DNA of 64,000 nt from Pseudevernia furfuracea (lineage: Eukaryota > Ascomycota > Lecanoromycetes > Lecanorales > Parmeliaceae). The notes under the pieces are model-generated. The model was not told the DNA's origin and searched no databases. It saw only the letters and a list, made by a program, of their open reading frames with translations. Positions 55,212 through 64,000 of the stretch are shown here, in pieces (the stretch's first letter is position 1; each line of letters begins with the position of its first letter). The stretch is from the NCBI GenBank assembly GCA_022315425.1, contig JAIUPT010000050.1, positions 1,116,001 through 1,180,000 of the forward strand, written 5' to 3'. The translations under genes and the position numbers were made by a program.

Positions 55212-56573
55212 TCACAGCCAGCTCAGGATAGAGCCGCTCAGCAACCTACGCATATGCTCCTCTGTCCCGGAAAAGAGCTCCTTTCCTTTTGCACTCGCTC
55301 TATGCAATGCCCCCTGTAATGGTTTTGAGCTGCTAGTCCTGGCTCTAACATGTGCTTTCCACGCTCTGATGCGTCGCTCTTGCTCGAAAACCGCGGGACT
55401 CAGCATCAACGGCACATCCATGACCTCTTCTGCAGTCTCCTTCCACTTCTCACTGCCGCTAATTTCTGTGAGTGGAGATAATGCGTCGTCCCAGTCACCG
55501 AGGCGGAATTTGACACCGTTCAACTTGACCGATTCCAACGTGTGCCGATGTTTGCGAATGAATCCTTTTATCTGGGGAGAATCGGGGAATATGTTCATGA
55601 TTTCTGTGTCGCGAAGCTTTCCAAAGCGCAAGCAGGGAAGCGGGAGTTCACATTTTGCATCACACTCATGGCTGCGACTGGCTGCTTGTATGCAGCTTTC
55701 AGTGGCAAGCGATACAGGGCACGGACCTTTGTTTTTAGACGACCCTTGCCAGCGGAAATTGAACTCTGTGAGAAATGGAGCGAAGTTCTGGAGATATGAG
55801 TGTAGAGACTTCAAATGATCTACTGGGGATCCCGACTCAATGGTGTCCATGTGTATATTGAGCTGGCGGATCTGCCTCCAGCGTTTGGTAGAGCGTGGGG
55901 TTACACCAAACCCCAACGATGGATTGAGATATTGAACAGCGCCTGGATGAATCGGCGAGAGGGAAAGGGTTTCCAGGCGCGAAAGGTTGCTCCGCTCGAC
56001 GGCCATACGCAACGAGATCAAGGCATAGTCAACAACACTGCGACGCTGTCGCTCTTCGGACGGCTGGCCGGGACACGAAACCTCAAGATGCCTCAGGTTT
56101 GGTATCGCTGAGAAGGCCTGAATGAAAGCCGAGACTTTGGCAGCGTCATGAAATAAGGGCGGATACTGCTTGACCAACAAATCGTTCATCTCCCAGCTCC
56201 CGTAGGTGGGTATGCTGTGGCGAGTGACGGGATCTTTTGTAGAATTGATGTAAGGTTCGTAGATGAAAGCAACTTCCTCGCCACCTGTATCCACTAACGG
56301 AGGAAGGAACGTCTTTCCGCTATGAGGGATGGTGAACTTCAAGGTCTGAACATGCTGGCCTATCCGGCCTAATGCTGCCATCCGCACGGGCTTGGTGAAG
56401 ATCTTCTCTCGAAAGGTGACAGCGATCTCTCTGAAGAGATGTGGTGCAGCGCGTACGCTGAAGTCATAGCAAGCCAGACGAAGAGACAGCAGGTCATCTT
56501 TTGGGACGTAGGATAGGAATGTATCTCGACTTTTGTCGCACAACCAGAATGGAATAAAGGCTGAGCTTGACAT
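55212..56573 (-). CDS. F-box-like protein
   Basis: 453 residues, intronless. The N-terminus has an F-box-like helix set: FWLCDKSRDTFLSYVPKDDL, then SLRLACYDFSVRAAPHLFREI, the second half of a typical fungal F-box. Downstream are Leu-rich strand-loop segments (AIPNLRHLEVSC, LSRLETLSLSPIHPG, RQLNIHMDTIE, LTEFNFRWQG, TLESVKLNGVKFRLGDW), consistent with an irregular leucine-rich-repeat substrate domain. Several Cys (CPVS, SHECDAKCELPLPC) sit in one loop. It is probably an SCF ubiquitin-ligase adaptor; the target is unknown. The F-box N-terminal LP motif is degenerate, so Skp1 binding is uncertain. Confidence 0.78.
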   Translation of the reverse strand: MSSSAFIPFWLCDKSRDTFLSYVPKDDLLSLRLACYDFSVRAAPHLFREIAVTFREKIFTKPVRMAALGRIGQHVQTLKFTIPHSGKTFLPPLVDTGGEEVAFIYEPYINSTKDPVTRHSIPTYGSWEMNDLLVKQYPPLFHDAAKVSAFIQAFSAIPNLRHLEVSCPGQPSEERQRRSVVDYALISLRMAVERSNLSRLETLSLSPIHPGAVQYLNPSLGFGVTPRSTKRWRQIRQLNIHMDTIESGSPVDHLKSLHSYLQNFAPFLTEFNFRWQGSSKNKGPCPVSLATESCIQAASRSHECDAKCELPLPCLRFGKLRDTEIMNIFPDSPQIKGFIRKHRHTLESVKLNGVKFRLGDWDDALSPLTEISGSEKWKETAEEVMDVPLMLSPAVFEQERRIRAWKAHVRARTSSSKPLQGALHRASAKGKELFSGTEEHMRRLLSGSILSWL

Positions 56574-57950
56574 CGTAACAGAGCATATCGCTCAAATTGG
56601 CAATTGTCTTGCAAGAAGAGGAATGATTAGACATTGACATGGTCTTGGAGGTGCGACGACCTACAGTGGTTTCAAAGCCTTGCTGCCGATAGCCTGCTAG
56701 ACGGCAGAGGAGCATGAAATCCAATTGGAATCGAAATCTTAGTCAAATTACTCCGCAGAGGTGCAATGGTTTTTGCAATGGATATATCAATCAAATTGGG
56801 AGTTGGGCGTTTTATCCATAATCATACTCAAAAATGCGGATTTGACCAACAATGGCAAAATGGAAAGGATACCTCAGGAAAACGAGGCAGCCCCTCCAAC
56901 ATAAGAAAAGCCTCATCCTGCACCACCTACCTGTCTCGACCGGCCATCTACCAGAAGAAAAGTCCACGCGATAGTGACTCACCCCTCTTTCAAAGGGAAA
57001 CAGTGTAGATCATGGCTCTAAAGTAGGGCATACTGGCAAATAGCGAGCATTGCATGAGGACTTTCGCGAGAGTCGCGCGGTGTCGCGCCTGAGGCTTCGG
57101 CGTGTTAACAGCGGTGAGTGGCCTGAGAGAAGGGAAAGAATAGAGGAGGTTGGGAAGGGGCAAGTTTCGAGAAGCAGGCTAGCAGATGCAGGGTATTTAA
57201 CGCTCCGTTTTGATACGCGCTATCGATAAGTATACTCTCCAAAAGGTTTAGCTTGAATATGTCTCCACTTCTGGGTGACTGGGTCGTGTTTGCACACGCT
57301 GTTAAAAAATCCGCGTTCGCGCTCGCCAAGAGGTCAACCGCTGAACAGGATATTGCATGCATAAAGTGAGGAAGATTTGCATGTCCAGAAGCAGCTTATG
57401 CGAAGATGACGTGAGCAGGCCATTATCGAGTGTACTAAGAAATCAAGAGGCTCCTTGGGTACAACGTTCGAGGCCTTCTTTGGATGTCCTGATCGCATTT
57501 TCAAGCCGCTATTGTCCTAGTCCGATTGTCTGGCTTTGCTTGACAGGATTGTTACGAAACAGTTGCTCCCGTGGGTGCAATGAAAACACTCCTGTTTCTC
57601 AATGCACGTCTTTGCTCATGGTAAAGCAATTTTGTCTGTGAAATGGAGAGTTCCGAATAGAGAGCCTCGTTTGGCGGTAGCGTTATCATCGACGAAAGGA
57701 AAGGGATTCGGAATATGCAAGACCGTCTCAGCCAGAGTGCTTTATCATGATTGCCATCTTGAGTTGACAAACTTGGATCAATTAAAATAGATTCGGATTA
57801 CGCAAACGATATACCTCATGTTTCCCATCTTCCAGTCTACATACTTGCTACATGGTTCAGAATTCAGCAGGGCAGAAATGGCTCAAATTGCCGAGTCACG
57901 TTCAGTAATCACTCTCCAAGATCAGAGAATCAAACCTGTCTTTCACCGGT
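56574..57950. other. Intergenic, nothing recognised
   Basis: About 1.4 kb. No supported coding sequence; open frames near 57357-57641 are unremarkable. Confidence 0.55.
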
Positions 57951-58613
57951 TCACTCAGCGTCGGACATTCCTTCGGGGAGGGACTCGTCCAAGATGTCGC
58001 TGGCTCTTGGGAAGTCGTTGCTCGGAAACCGTTGATAGTTGAGCATGCGACGCGGTGGCTCTTCACTGTCGCTGCCACTGCTCTCATCGTCGAGGTCGAT
58101 GTCATTTCGTTGGCCGCAGCTTATGGTGACCAGATTCGAGACCCTTTCGGCCTCGCTGTCGGATTCGTCAGCATCGTCATCATTGTCCTCTGAGTCGCCC
58201 TCGCCTTCGTACTCCTCTCCATTGCTGTCTCCACGATATTGCCCCCTCCTCACACCATGTAGTCTTACATTGCGACTCTCGGCCTCCTCAACAGCGGCCA
58301 AGAAGCTTTGGATCTCTTTGTCCTCCTGCTGGCAACATCTCCTTATGGCCTGTTCGGTGTTGCGGTTGGACCACCCCTCGCGCTCAGCTTGAGCGTAAAC
58401 CTCCTCCATATAGAGTCGGTGTACGGCCAGAATGGTATCGTGACGCTGGCCAAAACAAGGACCGCACCAAAGAGGAGTATAGACTCGTCGGTAGGCAATG
58501 ATCTGGTTGTTGTTGCCTTTACAGGAGCTGGCGAATCCAAAGGGGCAGGGGTTGACGAGGCGGTATCGCTCGGTGTGAGTACAAGACAAGTAGTACTTAA
58601 CGACTTGACACAT
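57951..58613 (-). CDS. Hypothetical protein with N-terminal Cys/His motif and acidic tail
   Basis: 220 residues, intronless. The N-terminus MCQVVKYYLSCTHTERYRLV, then CPFGFASSC and WCGPCFGQRH, contains a Cys/His arrangement (C2, C11, H13, C23, C30, C50, C53, H58 approximately) that could bind zinc. Proteins starting MCxxxxxxxxCxH are common in ascomycetes but have no assigned function. A helical part follows (LYMEEVYAQAEREGWSNRN), then a very acidic Asp/Glu/Ser region (residues about 120-185). No targeting signal. Function unknown. Confidence 0.68.
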   Translation of the reverse strand: MCQVVKYYLSCTHTERYRLVNPCPFGFASSCKGNNNQIIAYRRVYTPLWCGPCFGQRHDTILAVHRLYMEEVYAQAEREGWSNRNTEQAIRRCCQQEDKEIQSFLAAVEEAESRNVRLHGVRRGQYRGDSNGEEYEGEGDSEDNDDDADESDSEAERVSNLVTISCGQRNDIDLDDESSGSDSEEPPRRMLNYQRFPSNDFPRASDILDESLPEGMSDAE

Positions 58614-59805
58614 TTGAACGGCGCTCCGCGAGACAGTTCACAGTCAAGTAGTTTCGTCGATGAGCTGTAGGAGGTGAAGGGTGTTTGGCGAAAGACTTCG
58701 GCGTTGCTGTAGGCTGTCGGAATCGAAGTGCAGAAAGTCGATTCCTCATGCTGAAAAAGCCATTTCTCTTTCCTGGATGACCACCACCTTTGTCTTATTA
58801 TTCTTTAGCCTCTGTTATTGTGCGAATGGCTATGATAACCAATGTTTCAGCAGTTACAGTGCCATTGTGCAATACAAAGGGATTGCTTAGCATTGTGCAA
58901 AGGCTTTCTTTGGCTCTAGAAAATTTAGATGTCGAAGAGCAGCTCATACTCTTCGGAACCCTAAAGGTCAGTAAACTTCAGTAATAGAGGGTATGCTTTG
59001 TCTTGGCCTTTGGCTCAACACCAAAAGATTGGCATTGCTTCATTCCCGGCATCTGGATCTTGTCACAGTGCCTGGGACTAGAAGAGCGCAATAGCACGTT
59101 CTTAAAAAGTGCCAAATAGACTGCAAGTCATGTTGGAAATATTCACACCTGAGCAGAGGAAGTTTGCGCCTTTGCACAGGCATCGAAGCAGGCAATCAAC
59201 GAAAATGAGAAGAAACTTCCCCCGGTTGCCCGAAACTTGAAAGAGAAGAACGCACCAATACATCGGAGGTCACCGAGCTTCCCTATCCCCGCGTCCTATT
59301 CTGGCTGGAAGTGACGCATGCTGACCATTCATAGGCGTGCCGAAGCCGACGTGACACCAACCTTCAACATCAAGGCGGCAATCTCTAGACAGGATACCAT
59401 CTCTCAAGACACCAACTTCTAGCTATGGACTTACACTACAGCTTCTGATGTTCCAAATGCATTCCATTAAGAAGTAATAACACAATTTTATTTTACCGAC
59501 TTCTGCGGTATTCATTCCTCTAGCATACACTTCTTAGCAAGCTCTGCACATACTAAGTCTCTCGGCGCATATCACCACTGGGTAGCTCTTCGAGCCCAAT
59601 CTCACGGCTGGCATTTGCAGCATCATTGGAAGACGTCTTGTTCGCTAGATCGCATCACCTTCAACACTTAGACTCAACTATAGCTTCGATCCCAATCACC
59701 ACCACCCAGAGACTTCTTAGCTGGACCACTAAGACGGTCAGACTACATCTGTGATGACCTACTCTAGTACAAAAACTCACCTTCCGCAGGTGTCTTTCCG
59801 AGACG
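58614..59805. other. Intergenic, nothing recognised
   Basis: Divergent promoter space between two orphan genes. No coding sequence supported. Confidence 0.55.
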
Positions 59806-60405
59806 ATGACAACCCACACGAGGAACGGCAGCGTAACCGTCCTCACGGCACCCCCACGTCTCAGCTACCCTTTCCCGAGAAGCAGGTCAACAGCAGCATC
59901 CATGTTGCCACTTCCAAGCATTGGTAACCAACGAGATGGAAACGGCTGGCCAGATTGGGCTTCAGAGCCCGCACCTACCCACCTCATTCACCGGCATTAC
60001 AACTCAGACCTTCAGCTTCCTCCCGGCTGGCCCCCAGGCCTGGAATGGAGGCCGCCCTACGGGTCGATGATTAGAAGCCAGCTCCCCACGCGCGATCCAA
60101 GATTCGATCCACGGTCTATGCTTTGGTGGTCCCAGTGGGAGATTGTGTTCGCGAAGAAAGTGATGCGGTTGAGTGACGCTGATACTTGCTCTTTGTTCCG
60201 GTTCCGCTGGCAGGAGATGGATAGGTCAACGCGGTATATGCAGCCATGTCATGTGGATGAGATCATGAGGATATTGAGTGATGGACATCCATGGCATGCG
60301 CACGCTTTGCGTTCCGGCGACCCGAGGCCTCAGTTTGAGATTTGTATGGAGTTCCTGCAGGACTTAAGGATGGCGAGAGCGTGTGAGCAGACGCTATACC
60401 TTTAA
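59806..60405 (+). CDS. Orphan hypothetical protein
   Basis: 199 residues, intronless, from ATG 59806; an ATG at 59902 (MLPLPSIG) is an alternative. The N-terminal 30 residues are basic and Thr/Ser-rich. The rest is rich in Trp, Pro and Arg (LQLPPGWPPGLEWRPPYGSM, SMLWWSQWEIVFAKKVMRL) and ends in a helical part (PQFEICMEFLQDLRMARACE). No signal peptide, membrane segment or known domain. The compact, Trp-rich composition suggests a folded protein rather than a chance frame, but I recognise no homolog. Confidence 0.5.
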   Translation: MTTHTRNGSVTVLTAPPRLSYPFPRSRSTAASMLPLPSIGNQRDGNGWPDWASEPAPTHLIHRHYNSDLQLPPGWPPGLEWRPPYGSMIRSQLPTRDPRFDPRSMLWWSQWEIVFAKKVMRLSDADTCSLFRFRWQEMDRSTRYMQPCHVDEIMRILSDGHPWHAHALRSGDPRPQFEICMEFLQDLRMARACEQTLYL

Positions 60406-61944
60406 CATATGTATACTGGAATTGGATACCATGGTGTCTACTGAATGCATGCATTGGCCACTCTGGTTGGACAAATAAAGTCTTGAGCAATCAACATCAC
60501 TTCATTCTGCCCCTTCTAACGTAGCGGCGAACGTCCAACAGACACGAAACAGATAGCCCTCACGCCGAGTGCGGTGTCGAATTCACATGGCATCGTATCG
60601 CTTCAGGCCATGGCTCTCCCAGGGGAAAAAAGGTAAAGTGTTTACAGAAGGCACTTCAGAAGTAGACTTCATACTTCGATTTTGGATTGAGGAACAAGCT
60701 ACTGCGGAGCACGAAGTGTCCGGCCGTAATCTGATGGAGATAATGTAGGATTTTCGCTAGGATAATGTGGCTGTCTCACTTTCTTGCAAACATGGATCAT
60801 GATGGATGTGGCGCGTGGTGTTTTCCCTCGAGACTACCCTTTCCCATTTCCATACTCGTCAGACAGCGCCTGATTCACAACAGGCTTTACTTTCTCTACG
60901 CTCTGGCCTCTCAGCTCCCACGCCTTCAACATCTTCTCACATTTGAAAAGATCAATGCACCGATTTCGATAGACAGGGAAAGGCTCAACAGACTCTTACC
61001 TTGGAAAGAATCGATAACTTGTTGCGAGCTATGGCTATCGCACGTTATGTAAAGGATCGATGTAGACATCCAATCAGCGATCACAGTGTGATAGCGGCTT
61101 CTGCAGGTCTCTTAGCAATGTCTTTCTCCAACATAGACCACAATCGGCGATCCGTCGTTGTACATTGCCGATAGGTCAGCGTTCCGAGGCACAGGGTACT
61201 GTTCTTTTGTCTCTTCGATGCAAGGGCCCGTGAGTACCCCCGATGTACAGTGCATGCAACACATTCATACATGCAACACATACATGCCTGCCGCACATGT
61301 CTCTGCAACATAACACATTCGATGCTTTCCTCTTTCTATCATTTTCACGATCATGACGAATTACAACACGAATTCTACGAATCAACAGACGCTCAAGTTA
61401 CGGGAGCGGTCCATGTCAGACAGGTCGTTGACAGCGGAGTACTCGCCATGACAGGCTTAGAACGGGTATAACATCTGCAGTCGAAGCGAAAGGCTCACGA
61501 AGCGGATGGATGCGATGAATAAATTTAGCGCTACGGAGCAAGACAAGCCATAACTTGAGAAGTCGAATGACAAGAGAGACCATGGTCAGGACATGAGTGG
61601 AGTTGGGATATTTGATGGCAGGAATTTGGGAGGCACAGGGGATAACACATACTTATGAGCATGCGATGGATCTCTTTCGATTCTGCATGGGAGTTTTGAT
61701 TGGTTTTGATTGGTAACAATCTGGGGAGGCACAGGGGGCAATGATACTCCCAGCCAGGACGGGCTGCCGCAGGCATGGACAGCATGGACAATAAGGCAAC
61801 GTGGCTGCTGCGGGCATGGGACACAACAAAGATTCGTTTGTTTACAGCATTAAGCGGAGCGGATATGTTGCTTACGGACAATATTCGTCTAAGTAGTGAA
61901 AGCGACTTATTTAGATAATTGACGGTTCAAAAGATGCATTTAAT

Positions 61945-62644
61945 TACCTTAGCGACACAAGGCCAGGATTTGGTACCGTAAATCTACGGTAGTGCTACTG
62001 TAATACTGGCGGGACGTTACACCCTAATATACTTGCCATTTGACAGTGACAAATAATAATCGTAACAATTTATAGACGTCCCCGGTCAATGAAACGTTCT
62101 TAAATAATAACCGTAACATGATTAGTCAGCTGTATCTTTCAATTAGCGTCGAAAGACCGACTCCGGCAACCTAGGTGCAGGATTCCGCAACCCCACACCA
62201 ACATGCCACCATACATAGGCCCCGTGCCCCCCACCATAGTGGGCGCATGTATTGGGGTATGTCACCCCCGCGAGAAAATCGTCTAAATCGCTCATTTTTG
62301 CAGTTAAATACTTAAAAGCGTTGATGTTTCTCGCTATTCAATACTTCCGAGTACTTAGCTTGGCAGGCTTGGCATGTCTTAACAGTATTTAAACGGTTTC
62401 AAATATGTAACGATAACAGAATTGCATCGGTTCTTAATATTTTAACGTCATTATTCTGCAACGGTACTAAAACCGATATTTTAAAAATACGATAATTTTT
62501 TTGAAACGTAATATTTAAAGAACCGTTATGTAGTTCTGAAACTAAGAAACCGTTCCAGTACCGTAACAAGTCAAGTAACCGCCTGTAGACCGTAGTCCAG
62601 AACCACAAAGCTCCGCTAAGGTACCTTAGCGACACAAGGCCAGT
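61945..62644. repeat. 700-bp AT-rich segment bounded by 22-bp direct repeats
   Basis: The 22-base word starting TACCTTAGCGACACAAGG and ending CCAG occurs exactly at 61945-61966 and again at 62623-62644, same orientation. The second copy overlaps a perfect 18-bp palindrome at 62615-62632. It may be a mobile-element relic; no transposase fragment is visible. Confidence 0.6.
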
Positions 62645-62654
62645 ATGTATCTCG

Positions 62655-62708
62655 CTCGCGATGACGCGCCGTGCTAATAAATACTTTAGCTCTGCGCGTC
62701 ATCACGAG
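62655..62708. repeat. Inverted repeat / hairpin, 15-bp arms
   Basis: Arms CTCGCGATGACGCGC (62655-62669) and GCGCGTCATCACGAG (62694-62708) pair at 14 of 15 positions around a 24-base AT-rich loop, directly after the second 22-bp direct repeat. Confidence 0.8.
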
Positions 62709-63065
62709 CACAAGTTTCCATTGGTCCTGGGAAGCTTAGGTACTTGAGCAGCGACGGCCCGATTTGTTTTAGCGTCGCAACCAACGAACCATTAAAGACT
62801 CCGCAACGAGATAGTCTACTTATCGTGTGAAGGAACGACGGTAGGTATCAGGAAACCGACAGCGGCATCGTGTTCAGCGGGTGCGATTTCATGATTTGGG
62901 ATCATAACATCGCAATTTTCGCCATTTTGCCCGTGCGGACCCTAACCCCTTCTCCCGTCTAAGGTAATTTGGTAATTTGTAGCAGAGCAAAAGAATTGAT
63001 GCCTTCTGCCGTGCTGAAGGCGAATGCTTTTTGGAAGACTGACTACCTTCTAGCTAACTTCTGCT

Positions 63066-64000
63066 TCATGTCTTCCGCGCGATCCAGACAAGCTTAGGGC
63101 ACATAATTGCAGATCCGTCGCGCACCTGTTCCAGAGCCTCGGTGCCCAGATTGGCAGACTCTTCAGGCGTCTTGAGTACCGTCTTTGCGAATTCTTCCCA
63201 CGTACTCATATACCTATCAAGACTGTCAGAAGAACAGACGGTATATCGAGAAGATCCGGACCATACATGTCATTCCAATATCTCGCCATCGCCAAGCAAT
63301 ATTCGAAGCGCAAGAGTCGGACATCTTCGAAGCCGTTCTGGCTCAGCGTGTCCACCATGTTGCGCTTCCAGCTATTTGGCAACCCCGTTCGTTAATTCTG
63401 ACGACGTTCTTGACAAGATGAGGCAAGGGCAGCTCAATCTTACTCATCTGTACCACAGATTTGTCGAATCAAGCGCTCAACCTTGTCTTTCGCGACAGAT
63501 GGATTGGTTGCTCTGACATGAAAATCGAGGCTATCAACTTCATCCCACTGCAAGTACCCTCCCGGTTCTGCGCCCATCTAATTAGCTCATCAGAGCTCCA
63601 TGGGGGAAAACCGTAACGGGATAATAAGGGGGGGGCAGGGGGGGGGGCGGCATCTCACTCAGGAGTTTGCACAGGTTTGAGAGTAGAGGGCGGGGATCGT
63701 TCTCCCTGATGACGACGGTGACGAGCCTCACATGCACGATATCGAAAGCCCAGACGAATTCCGGTGGCGGCTCATCGAAAGCGTTCCACGTGTGCAGTTT
63801 GAGATTGTGCGGCAACCAAGCCGACGGCGGGCATTGGTCGAGACTGATGTCGAAGCCATCTAGTTGCGTCGTTGGAGGAACCGCGGCGCTTAGGTCAAGT
63901 AGCCAGATGCTTTAAAAGAGATGAGCGTGTGTTTGGAGCGGGGAATTGGTAAGATAAACCCATTGCCGGTAGCAACGTCTGCGATTCTGGCATCTCTGGG
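63066..64000 (-). CDS. SAM-dependent methyltransferase (UMTA/LaeA-like), 5' partial
   Basis: Exons from the 5' side are 64000-63960 (continuing outside), 63909-63659, 63567-63444, 63371-63267 and 63222-63066. Phases agree throughout. The class I methyltransferase core is visible: RIADVATGNG spliced to IWLLDLS (motif I), QLDGFDISLDQCP (motif II acidic residue), FDIVHVRLVTVVI (motif IV region), and LCKLLKPGGYLQWDEVDS (motif VI), followed by NGFEDVRLLRFEY, TWEEFAKTVLKTPEES and a C-terminus KLVWIARKT. This family includes secondary-metabolism and LaeA-related methyltransferases of filamentous fungi. Substrate unknown. A G/C homopolymer tract sits in the intron at 63568-63658. Confidence 0.9.

Larger units (their letters stand above)
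60406..63065. other. Gene-free, AT-rich, repeat-bearing region
   Basis: About 2.7 kb with no supported gene. AT content rises in 61900-62640, where words like ACCGTAAC and AAACCGTT recur. It contains the 22-bp direct repeats, an 18-bp palindrome and a hairpin listed separately. Confidence 0.6.

Noticed and set aside
62120..62310. Short minus-strand frame starting MSDLDDFLAG
   Set aside because: Only about 50 codons in repeat-rich DNA; probably chance, or at best a transposon scrap.
1..64000. A secondary-metabolite gene cluster
   Set aside because: Methyltransferases lie at both ends, but no backbone synthase, P450 set or cluster regulator is present between them.

Overview
This window is nuclear DNA of a filamentous ascomycete (Pezizomycotina). 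The genes are interrupted by short GT-AG introns of about 44-150 nt with CTAAC/CTGAC-like branch sites. Both strands carry single genes separated by AT-, CT- or microsatellite-rich spacers, with no operons. The protein families (PIR cell-wall protein, EMP70, SVOP-like MFS, NUP2, F-box proteins, UMTA-type methyltransferases, LETP-type O-methyltransferase) are typical of this group. A Leotiomycetes/Helotiales origin is a guess from protein style, not something shown.

Layout. Positions 1-1359 hold a broken O-methyltransferase. Positions 1899-6166 hold a conserved small protein, a multi-pass membrane protein and a lipid-droplet hydrolase. Positions 7176-12110 hold an arrestin-like protein and an EMP70/TM9 protein. 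Positions 13081-16790 hold an orphan protein and a Gly-Ser-repeat secreted protein. Positions 18727-21851 hold a divergent F-box/beta-propeller gene and an MDR quinone oxidoreductase, followed tail-to-tail by a 12-exon MFS transporter (22024-24648). Positions 26036-31823 hold a Ser/Gly-rich glycoprotein, a PIR-type wall protein and a monocarboxylate-type MFS. Positions 34053-42178 hold an RRM-like protein, a conserved hypothetical and a 1500-residue MFS protein with a giant cytosolic N-terminus. Positions 43548-46969 hold a small cysteine-rich secreted protein, a haloalkane-dehalogenase-like hydrolase and a Nit-type omega-amidase. Positions 48650-60405 hold nucleoporin NUP2, an SCP2 lipid carrier with a peroxisomal C-terminus, an F-box protein and two orphans. 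Positions 60406-63065 are a gene-free, AT-rich, repeat-flanked stretch. Positions 63066-64000 hold the 3' part of a SAM methyltransferase.

Most of the content is housekeeping or cell-surface biology with no obvious cluster. The main gain from close reading is gene structure. Three genes use GC-AG introns (lipid-droplet hydrolase, Nit amidase, SCP2). Two genes hide in-frame stop-free 3n introns (lipid-droplet hydrolase, monocarboxylate transporter). The EMP70 gene needs a 19-nt last exon to gain its KxD tail. One MFS gene has a 13-nt internal microexon. I see no tRNA, rRNA, CRISPR array or intact transposon. I did not find anything I would call a new multi-gene system.
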